A stretch of 34,429 nt of DNA, from the NCBI GenBank assembly GCA_011391735.1, contig JAABPY010000229.1:1-34429 (forward strand), in the 5' to 3' direction. Each line of letters starts with the position of its first letter. Within the stretch, counting starts at the first letter, position 1. The notes below the pieces were generated by a model, which saw only the letters and a list, made by a program, of their open reading frames with translations, was not told where the DNA came from and did no database searches. Shown here piece by piece: positions 19,804-26,688 of this stretch. This DNA comes from Sulfuricurvum sp. (GTDB lineage Bacteria; Campylobacterota; Campylobacteria; Campylobacterales; Sulfurimonadaceae). The position numbers were made by a program, and so were the translations under genes.

Positions 19804-19809
19804 TAAAAT
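19804..19809 (+). promoter_or_regulatory. Possible -10 box for slyD
   Basis: TAAAAT within TGTGCTAAAATCGC lies 32 bases upstream of slyD. The cpoB-slyD gap also holds a perfect 6-bp stem, CTTTGA/TCAAAG (19749-19764, 4-base loop), without a T-tract. Confidence 0.4.
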
Positions 19810-19841
19810 CGCATTATCTTAAAATTTGTAAGGCAAAATCA

Positions 19842-20363
19842 ATGGCAATTGAAGCAAATCAGATCGTTTCGATCGAGTATGAAGTACGTGATGGTGAGAC
19901 TATCGTAGATAGTAACGTGGGTGGTCAACCCTTAGTCTTTATGTTTGGTAAAGGTCAAATTATCCCTGGTTTAGAAAATGGGATTGTCAATATGGCTATT
20001 GGTGAAAAAGGGGATGTCCTTGTCAAAGCAGCCGATGCGTATGGCGATTATAACGACGAGGCGCAACAAGTACTTCCACGTGAGCAATTTGCGGGGATTG
20101 ATTTGAATGTTGGAATGGTTTTGTATGGTCAAGGTGAAGATGGCGGTACGGTTCAAGTAACGGTTAAAGAACTTCAAGATGACAATGTTATTATCGATTT
20201 CAATCACCCTTTAGCGGGTAAAGATTTGATGTTTACCGTAACGGTTAATAGCGTTCGTGATGCATCAGCTGAAGAAGTTATGACAGGTATCGCTGCTGAG
20301 AATGCTGTGGATAATAGCGGATGTTGTGGAAGCGGTGGTAATCACGGTTGTGGATGTCACTAA
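19842..20363 (+). CDS. slyD: FKBP-type peptidyl-prolyl isomerase SlyD
   Basis: A 173-residue cytoplasmic prolyl isomerase and metallochaperone. The FKBP domain is split by the inserted IF chaperone domain, as in all SlyD: IVSIEYEVRDGETIVDSN and FMFGKGQIIPGLENGI, then VLVKAADAYGDYN, then LAGKDLMFTVTV. The C-terminal tail CCGSGGNHGCGCH is Cys/His-rich and suits nickel binding, shorter than the E. coli tail; it may feed Ni to hydrogenase, which is not seen here. The frame could open at 19800, but the family N-terminus and an AAGG at 19829-19832 place the start at the ATG 19842. Its 3' end overlaps the next gene. Confidence 0.95.
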   Translation: MAIEANQIVSIEYEVRDGETIVDSNVGGQPLVFMFGKGQIIPGLENGIVNMAIGEKGDVLVKAADAYGDYNDEAQQVLPREQFAGIDLNVGMVLYGQGEDGGTVQVTVKELQDDNVIIDFNHPLAGKDLMFTVTVNSVRDASAEEVMTGIAAENAVDNSGCCGSGGNHGCGCH

Positions 20364-21123
20364 TTTTATAACTGCTTCAAGCGCCTCGCTTGAGGCGTTT
20401 AAGACTGCCAATTTGTTAAAAGGTCTTTGCGTTAATGCCGTGATTATGGGAGAACGAGGGACTGGTAAGCTTACCCTTGCACGTACGATTTTACCCTCTG
20501 CCCCTATTATTGATGGTCATAATTTTGATGAGCTGTTAAGCGCATTGGAAGTACATAATGCAATTATCATCCACAGGCTTGATGGCATTGCCAATCTTAA
20601 ACGACTCGAAGAGACACTTAGCAAAACAAAAACGCGCATTATTGCAACAAGCGGATTTCGTTTTTCAAGTGAACAACTGGAAAATATTTTTAGTATTCGA
20701 CTTTTACTTCCCCCTTTACGTGAACGGCCCGAAGATATTGCCCTTTTAACCGATCGATTTGCCAGTGAAGCGTCGGAAACATTTGGTCAAACTGAGGACT
20801 CTTTTTTGGTCAAAGAGTTTCTCCCTGATGTGAGTGAAAATGCCCTCTCATTGCGTCGTCAAGTTTATTTACAGTGTTTGTTGGAAAGTATTGACGAAAA
20901 TAATTTGATGGAGATAATGGAACAGTTTTTGATCAAAAAATTGGGAAGCAATAACGATTATCGAACATTCTTACACCTTTATGAGGTTCCGTTAATCCGT
21001 GCAGGGATTAAACGGTTTAAATCTCAATTACAACTTGCGGATAAACTTGGACTTAACCGTAATACCTTACGCAAAAAAATTGCTGAACACGCAGAGTATA
21101 AATTAGAAATCAAGGAGAGTTAA
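20350..21123 (+). CDS. NtrC-like AAA protein lacking GAFTGA, with Fis-type HTH
   Basis: About 257 residues. The first half resembles the AAA+ core of sigma54 activators but is reduced. A P-loop GERGTGKLTLA (34-44, numbering from 20350) is followed by a weak Walker B (AIIIHRLDGI). The whole loop carrying GAFTGA is absent. The conserved IRLLLPPLRERPEDIALL (second region of homology and Arg finger area) is retained. The C-terminus has a good Fis-type helix-turn-helix, LADKLGLNRNTLRKKIAEH. There is no receiver or sensor domain. The start is uncertain: GTG 20350, inside the end of slyD, is preferred over ATG 20302, which would add residues read from the slyD metal tail. It ends one base into fabD. 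Inference: a DNA-binding regulator that cannot remodel sigma54 polymerase by the usual mechanism. Confidence 0.75.
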   Translation: MDVTNFITASSASLEAFKTANLLKGLCVNAVIMGERGTGKLTLARTILPSAPIIDGHNFDELLSALEVHNAIIIHRLDGIANLKRLEETLSKTKTRIIATSGFRFSSEQLENIFSIRLLLPPLRERPEDIALLTDRFASEASETFGQTEDSFLVKEFLPDVSENALSLRRQVYLQCLLESIDENNLMEIMEQFLIKKLGSNNDYRTFLHLYEVPLIRAGIKRFKSQLQLADKLGLNRNTLRKKIAEHAEYKLEIKES

Positions 21124-22058
21124 TGTCAAAAAAAATAGCGATGATTTTTCCCGGTCAAGGGTCACAAAGTATAGGGATGGGAAAATCGTTTTATGAAAAT
21201 AGCCCACTAGCACGTGAAATGTTTGAAAAAGCGGGTGAGCGTATCGGTGTTGATTTCTCTCAATTATTGTTTGAAGAAAATGAGCAACTTAATGAAACAG
21301 CCTATACACAACCCGCTATTTTACTCGTTTCGATGATTGCCTATAAACTCTTTCAAGAAGCTCATCCAACGGATGCTGTAGTATTCTTAGGGCATTCATT
21401 GGGTGAATTTAGTGCATTGTGTGCCAGTGGTGCGATTGATTATGTGGATGCTGTCGAATTGGTGCATAAGCGCGGGGCATTAATGCAAAGTGCGTGTGAG
21501 ACCATTGATGCGGGGATGATGGCGATTTTGGGTCTTGATGACGCTGTAGTCGAAGACCTGTGTCAAAAAGCCAATGCAAATGGGAAACAAGTGTGGCCAG
21601 CGAACTTTAACCAAAATGGTCAATTGGTCGTTGCAGGACTAAAAGCCGATTTGCAAGCAATGGAATCAACCTTTAAAGAAGCAGGTGCAAAACGGGCATT
21701 GTTGCTCAATATGTCCATTGCTAGTCATTGTCCTCTCCTTGCACGTGCGCAAGAACCGTTAGCCCTTGAGATGGAAAAAATGGTACACGATACCTTCAGT
21801 GCCCCCATCGTCTCCAATGTGACAACACAAAAATATGGGACAAAATCCGAAGCAGTGACCCTTCTTAAAGATCAGTTGATTAAACCCGTCAAATACAAAC
21901 AGTCGATTGAAGCCATTGCCAATGAAATTGATCTAATGATCGAGTTTGGTAACGGTACGGTTCTTAAGGGCTTGAATAAACGTAATGCCCCCAATGTAGA
22001 GACATTAGCTATCTCTGATATGGAGACATTAGCCAAGGTATGTGAAGCCCTCTCATGA
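21123..22058 (+). CDS. fabD: Malonyl-CoA-[acyl-carrier-protein] transacylase
   Basis: A 311-residue cytoplasmic enzyme that transfers malonyl from CoA to ACP for fatty acid synthesis. It begins with IAMIFPGQGSQSIGMG. The nucleophile elbow is FLGHSLGEFSALCASG with the catalytic Ser (about residue 92), and the conserved His lies in SIASHCPLL near 200. The length is normal. It is isolated from other fab genes. The start overlaps the preceding regulator (TAATG) and the stop overlaps the nitrilase gene (ATGA), so the three are likely one transcript. Confidence 0.97.
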   Translation: MSKKIAMIFPGQGSQSIGMGKSFYENSPLAREMFEKAGERIGVDFSQLLFEENEQLNETAYTQPAILLVSMIAYKLFQEAHPTDAVVFLGHSLGEFSALCASGAIDYVDAVELVHKRGALMQSACETIDAGMMAILGLDDAVVEDLCQKANANGKQVWPANFNQNGQLVVAGLKADLQAMESTFKEAGAKRALLLNMSIASHCPLLARAQEPLALEMEKMVHDTFSAPIVSNVTTQKYGTKSEAVTLLKDQLIKPVKYKQSIEAIANEIDLMIEFGNGTVLKGLNKRNAPNVETLAISDMETLAKVCEALS

Positions 22059-22813
22059 AAATAGCCCTTATCCAAAGTGCCCCCAAGCTTAACCGCTCCA
22101 ATATGGGAGAGGTATTGAAGCTCATTGACGCTTCTTCTGAAGCCGATGTTGTTGTCTTTCCCGAATTGGCTCTTAGTGGTTATATGCTCCAAGACAAGCT
22201 TTTTGAAGATGCGTGGAATCGTGATGAGTTAGAGCCGTTGCAGAGGGCAAGCCAAAAGTGTGATATAGCTATTGGTGCTGCGATTTGGGATGAGGGGAGG
22301 GTGTATAACAGTGCCCTTTATTTTTCACAAGGTGAGTTGCTTCATATCCATCATAAAAATCACCTTCCAACGTACGGGATGTTTGAAGAGGGGCGTTATT
22401 TTGCTCACGGGGATGGATGTCAGAGTTTTAAAACAACGTACGGCAATGCAGCGATGGTGGTGTGTGAAGATGTGTGGAGAGGGCAAACGGCTGCCACTTT
22501 ATCCTCATTGGATGTTGATGTTATTTACGTCCTTGCAAGTTCTCCTGCACGTGACTTTAATGACAAAGGGCTTGTTATCGAATCCCAATGGGATGCTCTC
22601 CTTAAATCCTTGGCACTATTAACCAAAGCGTATGTTATTTTTGTTAATCGGGTTGGTTTTGAAGACGGACTTGGATTTTGGGGGGGAAGTCGTGTGATTA
22701 CCCCTGCAGGAGAGAGTGAATACAAACTCTCTCTTTTGGATGAAGAGGCGCAAATAGTACCACTAAATCATAAGCTTTTAAAAGTAGAACGGTATATTGC
22801 GAAAACGTCATAG
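22055..22813 (+). CDS. Nitrilase-superfamily amidohydrolase (NadE-glutaminase-like)
   Basis: A 252-residue carbon-nitrogen hydrolase. The Glu-Lys-Cys triad is complete: Glu37 in VVFPELALSGY, Lys101 in HIHHKNHLPTYGMFEEGRYF, and Cys137 in MVVCEDVW. The LPTYGxFxExRYF segment is close to that of the glutaminase domain fused to NAD synthetase in glutamine-dependent NadE; this similarity is from memory of the family, not a search. There is no synthetase domain. Its start overlaps the fabD stop. Substrate unknown: it could be a stand-alone glutaminase, an omega-amidase-like enzyme, or a general amidase. The family call is firm, the function is not. Confidence 0.85.
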   Translation: MKIALIQSAPKLNRSNMGEVLKLIDASSEADVVVFPELALSGYMLQDKLFEDAWNRDELEPLQRASQKCDIAIGAAIWDEGRVYNSALYFSQGELLHIHHKNHLPTYGMFEEGRYFAHGDGCQSFKTTYGNAAMVVCEDVWRGQTAATLSSLDVDVIYVLASSPARDFNDKGLVIESQWDALLKSLALLTKAYVIFVNRVGFEDGLGFWGGSRVITPAGESEYKLSLLDEEAQIVPLNHKLLKVERYIAKTS

Positions 22814-22902
22814 TTTAAAAACAATAGCATAGTGCCATATATTTTATACCGCTTTGATGCGTTGGTTAAAATAGTAGAGGTGAATAAAATCAGGAGTTTA
22901 TT

Positions 22903-24108
22903 ATGCGTTTAAAAAAAAATAAAAAAACAGTAATTTCTCTTTTTTCTGGCTGTGGTGGCATGGATTTGGGTTTTGAGGGTGGATTTTTTACACATCCTAA
23001 ATCCGTAAAAAATAGATTATGGATCGATGAATATGGAGAAAGTGGACAAGTTAAATTAAAACAAACAAATTTTGAGACAGTTTTTGCCTGCGATATAAAG
23101 CCATCCGCAAAAAAAGCATGGGAAGCACATTTTAATAGAGATGTTTTTCATTTAGAAAGTATAGTTGATTTGGTAAAAAAAGCAAAAATAGGTGAGTTTG
23201 AGTTTCCACCAGCAGACGTCGTAACTGGTGGATTCCCGTGTCAAGATTTTAGTGTAGCAGGCAAGCGAAATGGGTTGCAGTCAATGAAGGGGCATGATAT
23301 GTCTACTCTTGATACACCTTCTGTTGAGAGCAGAGGAATGTTGTATTATTGGATGAGAGAAGTTGTATCACTTGTTAAACCAAAAGTGTTTATAGCTGAA
23401 AACGTTAAAGGGTTGGTGAGCCTTGCGGATGTTAAAGAGACTATTGTAGAGGATTTTCGAAGTGTTGCTGGGGGATATATTGTTCTTGATCCACAGGTAT
23501 TGCATGCAGGAGAATATGGAGTTCCTCAAAGTCGTGAGAGGGTTATTTTCATGGGTATTCGTAAAGACGCATTATCGGCTGAGGCATTAGAAGGTTTACT
23601 TAATGGCAACGTGAACTACAATCCATACCCTAAAAAAACGCACACTCTTAAAGTAGGAATAGTAACCGCAATGGATGTCTTATGTAGTTTGAAAGAACCA
23701 GAATATAGCGAAGATGCTTCTCACCGATTTTACTCAAAAGCAAAATGGTATGGTAAACATTGTCAAGGACAAACAGAAGTGAATCTCAAGGGCCTTGCAC
23801 CAACTATCCGCTCCGAACATCATGGAAATATTGAATTTAGACGATTATCCTTGGAAAATGGGGGAAAAATTGAGAATGAATTTGATTTACCACAAAGACG
23901 CCTAAGTGTTAGAGAATGCGCAAGAATACAAACTTTTCCTGATGATTTTGAGTTCGTTGGCAATGGCGTATGCGGTTCAGATGCGTACAAGCTTGTTGGA
24001 AATGCTGTACCACCACTCTTGGCATATCATATTGCCAAACGGCTGGATGAGCTGTGGAATGTTTATTTTAACGTTAGTGCAATTCCTCGAGAAGATATGG
24101 TGGCTTGA
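22903..24108 (+). CDS. DNA (cytosine-5) methyltransferase, apparently solitary
   Basis: A 401-residue C5 methyltransferase using S-adenosylmethionine. Motif I is SLFSGCGGMDLGFEGG (12-27), motif IV is GGFPCQDFS with catalytic Cys113, motif VI is ENVKG (166-170), and motif VIII is QSRERVIFMG. A short target-recognition region precedes motifs IX/X (RLSVRECARIQTFPDDF and LVGNAVPPLLAYHIAKRL). About 30 residues (29-58) separate motif I from the next motif, more than in minimal enzymes. The recognition sequence cannot be read from the protein. No restriction enzyme gene or Vsr is adjacent. Codon use looks more A-rich than neighbours, and it interrupts a conserved gene order, suggesting acquisition. 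AGGAG at 22892-22896 serves as ribosome site, and TAAAAT at 22867-22872 may be its -10. A9 and A7 runs follow the start codon. Confidence 0.93.
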   Translation: MRLKKNKKTVISLFSGCGGMDLGFEGGFFTHPKSVKNRLWIDEYGESGQVKLKQTNFETVFACDIKPSAKKAWEAHFNRDVFHLESIVDLVKKAKIGEFEFPPADVVTGGFPCQDFSVAGKRNGLQSMKGHDMSTLDTPSVESRGMLYYWMREVVSLVKPKVFIAENVKGLVSLADVKETIVEDFRSVAGGYIVLDPQVLHAGEYGVPQSRERVIFMGIRKDALSAEALEGLLNGNVNYNPYPKKTHTLKVGIVTAMDVLCSLKEPEYSEDASHRFYSKAKWYGKHCQGQTEVNLKGLAPTIRSEHHGNIEFRRLSLENGGKIENEFDLPQRRLSVRECARIQTFPDDFEFVGNGVCGSDAYKLVGNAVPPLLAYHIAKRLDELWNVYFNVSAIPREDMVA

Positions 24109-24145
24109 TGGCAATTAAATTAAAATTATATGACAAAGGAATAAC

Positions 24146-24838
24146 ATGAAAATAGCCATTATGGGAGCTATGAGGGAAGAGATTGATCCGATTTTAGCAG
24201 CGGTGGGGACGTATACAAGTAGCCAACATGCAGGAAATGTTTTTTATGAGTGTGTCTATGGTGGTCATGAGCTGGTGATTGCCTATTCGAAGATTGGTAA
24301 AGTTTTTTCAGCAATTACTGCTTCGGTGATGTTGGAGCGTTTTGGTGCGCAGATGCTTCTTTTTAGCGGTGTAGCGGGAGGAATTTCAAAAGAGCTCAAG
24401 ATTGGTGATTTGATAATGGCGAGTTCATTGTGTCAGCATGATGTGGATATTACCGCGTTTGGTCACCCCTTTGGTTTTATCCCTGAGGGGACGTTGATGA
24501 TCGAATCGGATCCGCAACTTCGCTCTTTGGCTTCGGAAGTGGCGATTGATATGAAGATCGATTTGTATGAGGGGATTATTGCGACTGGGGATCAGTTTGT
24601 AGCAAGTAGTGAGCGCAAAGAGTGGATACACCAAACCTTTGATGCCGATGCGCTAGAGATGGAGGGCTCAAGTGTGGCGTGTGTATGCCAAAACTTCGCT
24701 ATCCCTTTCTTTATTCTTCGAGCGATTAGTGACACCGCTGATGGGGGAGCAAGTGATGATTTTGATGCGTTCTTGAAAACATCGGCGCAAGTGAGTGCGA
24801 CGTTTATTTTAGAGATGGTAAAACGACTTGAAAATTAA
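24146..24838 (+). CDS. mtnN: 5'-methylthioadenosine/S-adenosylhomocysteine nucleosidase
   Basis: A 230-residue enzyme (Pfs/MTAN) cleaving adenine from MTA, SAH and 5'-deoxyadenosine; in some Campylobacterota it also takes 6-amino-6-deoxyfutalosine in menaquinone synthesis. It begins MKIAIMGAMREEIDPIL with the catalytic Glu12. FSGVAGGIS lies near residue 75, ALEMEGSSVACVC binds ribose, and RAISDTADG supplies the catalytic Asp. Length is typical. AAAGGA lies upstream of ATG. It is preceded by the inserted methyltransferase, whose by-product SAH is one of its substrates, but its position next to ttcA is ancestral. The 3' end overlaps the next gene by 11 bases if that gene starts at TTG. Confidence 0.96.
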   Translation: MKIAIMGAMREEIDPILAAVGTYTSSQHAGNVFYECVYGGHELVIAYSKIGKVFSAITASVMLERFGAQMLLFSGVAGGISKELKIGDLIMASSLCQHDVDITAFGHPFGFIPEGTLMIESDPQLRSLASEVAIDMKIDLYEGIIATGDQFVASSERKEWIHQTFDADALEMEGSSVACVCQNFAIPFFILRAISDTADGGASDDFDAFLKTSAQVSATFILEMVKRLEN

Positions 24839-25586
24839 TCTGAATAAAAAAATTATGCGTCGTATTGGACAAACGAATGCGGCGTTTAATCTCATCGAGG
24901 AGGGGGATAAAATCCTTGTTGGTCTTAGTGGTGGCAAAGATTCCCTCACAATGGTACATGCCCTCAAAGAGCAACAGCGACGTGCCCCTTTTAAATTTGA
25001 GATCGTTGCGGTGACGGTGACGTATGGGATGGGGGAAAATTTAACGGCGTTGATTGACCATTGTAAGACGTATGAGATAGCTCACCATATTTATGATACC
25101 AATACGTATAAGATTGCAGAGGAAAAAATTCGGCAGAATTCATCGTTTTGTAGCTTTTTTTCCCGTATGCGTCGTGGGGCATTGTACAGTGCTGCGAACC
25201 TCTATGGATGTAACAAAGTGGCACTGGGTCATCATCTCGATGATGCGGCGGAGAGCTTTTTTATGAATATGATTTATAACGGTCATTTACGTGCTCTTGC
25301 CCCCAAGTACAAAGCGGGAAATGGTCTTGTTATTATTCGTCCTCTTATTCAATTGCGTGAGCGTCAATTAGCGGCGTGTGCCTTAGAAAACGAGATGCCA
25401 ACCATCGGTGATGAGGCGTGTCCGTCCATGCGCTTTGATGTGAAAATGCCCCATGCTCGTGCTTCTATGAAAGTGATGTTAGGGGAGATGGAGCAAAAAT
25501 TTCCTGATTTATTTGTGTCGATAAACTCGGCGTTTGGTCATATTAGTGATGATACGTTTTTTGATCCCCAACGATTTGCGCTATAA
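24828..25586 (+). CDS. ttcA: TtcA-like tRNA thiolation PP-loop ATPase, one cluster Cys replaced
   Basis: A 252-residue member of the TtcA/TilS PP-loop family. TtcA 2-thiolates C32 of some tRNAs. The ATP pyrophosphatase loop GLSGGKDSLTMVHAL (32-46) is intact, as is VALGHHLDDAAESFFMN (131-147). In E. coli TtcA three cysteines hold a [4Fe-4S] cluster (CxxC plus a distant Cys). Here Cys108 and Cys198 are present, but the second Cys of CxxC is Phe111 (FCSFFSRMRRG). So cluster chemistry may differ, or the substrate may differ. The start is uncertain: TTG 24828 retains an N-terminal segment; ATG 24855 is the alternative. Its 3' end overlaps mutY on the other strand by 44 bases. Confidence 0.85.
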   Translation: MKINLNKKIMRRIGQTNAAFNLIEEGDKILVGLSGGKDSLTMVHALKEQQRRAPFKFEIVAVTVTYGMGENLTALIDHCKTYEIAHHIYDTNTYKIAEEKIRQNSSFCSFFSRMRRGALYSAANLYGCNKVALGHHLDDAAESFFMNMIYNGHLRALAPKYKAGNGLVIIRPLIQLRERQLAACALENEMPTIGDEACPSMRFDVKMPHARASMKVMLGEMEQKFPDLFVSINSAFGHISDDTFFDPQRFAL

Positions 25587-26517
25587 CTTTGTGATCGGCA
25601 CGGCTAAGGGATAACTTTTTTATCTCGTCTAGGTCAAACCACTCAAACCCCTCGGGTAAGATACTCTCCTTGTTAAGATAAACATTCGCTTGGAGGGTAA
25701 AATGGCTGTAGTGCTGCGTAACCTCTCCCAAATATTTTAGTGATTCATCGGCTAACTCTTCCGATTCATAAAATCCCCATAATCCAGATAAAAATCGGGT
25801 ACGACGTTGAGTGAGTGCGTAGCTGTTTTCTCGTTGATAGACGATAATAGTTCGAAGACGAATAGGCTTTTGCGTTTTTGTTTTCGCCATCGGATACTCA
25901 AGGGGGGAAGATTTTCCTTGACACCATCTTTCAAACGGACAACATGCGCAGAGGGGTTTTTTAGGGGTACAGATTGTTGCCCCCACATCCATCATTGCCT
26001 GATTGTAGTCAAATGGAGTGCTCGGATCAAAAAGTTTGTAGGCATATTCCCACAGTTTATTCTCATTTCGTTCTTTAACGGCAAAGTAGCGGTGGAGTAT
26101 TCGCTTGACGTTCGCATCGAGAATTGGTAAGCTTTCGCGGTAAGCAAAGGCACTGATTGCGTGAGCAGTACTTTGTCCGATTCCAGGGAGTTTTATCAGA
26201 TCGTTGGCATTGGTGGGTAAAATACCGTTACACTGTCGTGCGGCGGCGTGAAGATTACGAGCACGAGTATAATATCCCAGCCCTTCCCACATTTTGAGGA
26301 CATCATCAACATCGGCATGTGCTAAATCATTGAGTGTGGGGAATCGTTCCAAAAAAGGGAAGTAAAATTTCTCTAATACGGTTTTGACTTGGGTTTGTTG
26401 GAGCATTATTTCGCTAACATAGATAGAATAGGGATCCGTTGTTATGCGCCATGGGAGGGTGTGACGACCGTTTTGTGCGTACCAATGGTAAAGGGCGTTG
26501 TGGGCTAATGAAATCAT
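25543..26517 (-). CDS. mutY: A/G-specific adenine glycosylase MutY
   Basis: A 324-residue DNA repair glycosylase removing adenine opposite 8-oxoguanine. LPWRITTDPYSIYVSEIMLQQTQV carries the catalytic Glu (about residues 20-43). The helix-hairpin-helix is LPGIGQSTAHAI, with the catalytic Asp in LPILDANVKRIL. The [4Fe-4S] motif is C-x6-C-x2-C-x5-C (CTPKKPLCACCPFERWC). A C-terminal NUDIX-like domain contains TRFLSGLWGFYES for 8-oxoG recognition. The frame extends upstream to a TTG at 26559, but the ATG at 26517 matches the family N-terminus. There is no visible ribosome site; a TACAAT box sits 6 bases before the ATG. Its 3' end overlaps ttcA. Confidence 0.95.
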   Translation of the reverse strand: MISLAHNALYHWYAQNGRHTLPWRITTDPYSIYVSEIMLQQTQVKTVLEKFYFPFLERFPTLNDLAHADVDDVLKMWEGLGYYTRARNLHAAARQCNGILPTNANDLIKLPGIGQSTAHAISAFAYRESLPILDANVKRILHRYFAVKERNENKLWEYAYKLFDPSTPFDYNQAMMDVGATICTPKKPLCACCPFERWCQGKSSPLEYPMAKTKTQKPIRLRTIIVYQRENSYALTQRRTRFLSGLWGFYESEELADESLKYLGEVTQHYSHFTLQANVYLNKESILPEGFEWFDLDEIKKLSLSRADHKVIAQIVGDQKTYHH

Positions 26518-26523
26518 TGTGTG

Positions 26524-26529
26524 ATTGTA
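26524..26529 (-). promoter_or_regulatory. Possible -10 box of mutY, leaderless arrangement
   Basis: On the minus strand TACAAT is followed by CACACA and then the mutY ATG at 26517. The A of ATG is seven bases past the -10 box, the normal distance for transcription start, and no Shine-Dalgarno lies between. This fits a leaderless or nearly leaderless mRNA. No clear -35. Confidence 0.35.
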
Positions 26530-26688
26530 GCAAAATAGAGCTATCAAAATGGGGCACAACGAGTATCTTGGACTTACCTGCCTATCAGAAGCAGACCCAA
26601 AATCTCGTTAAAAATATTATAGCGTAATTAATCTATTTTTATTGTAGTTAAATGTTTAAAATAATTTACAGAATATAAAGGTGCCACT

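Noticed and set aside
22272-22622. 116-residue open frame inside the nitrilase gene
   Set aside because: It overlaps a protein with an intact catalytic triad in another frame, has no recognisable motif and no ribosome site.
22814-24145. Complete restriction-modification system around the methyltransferase
   Set aside because: Both flanks are tight non-R-M genes (nitrilase and mtnN) and the gaps of 89 and 37 bases cannot encode a nuclease.
26439-26627. 62-residue plus-strand open frame over the mutY start
   Set aside because: It is mostly antisense to the mutY N-terminus, has no family resemblance and no ribosome site.
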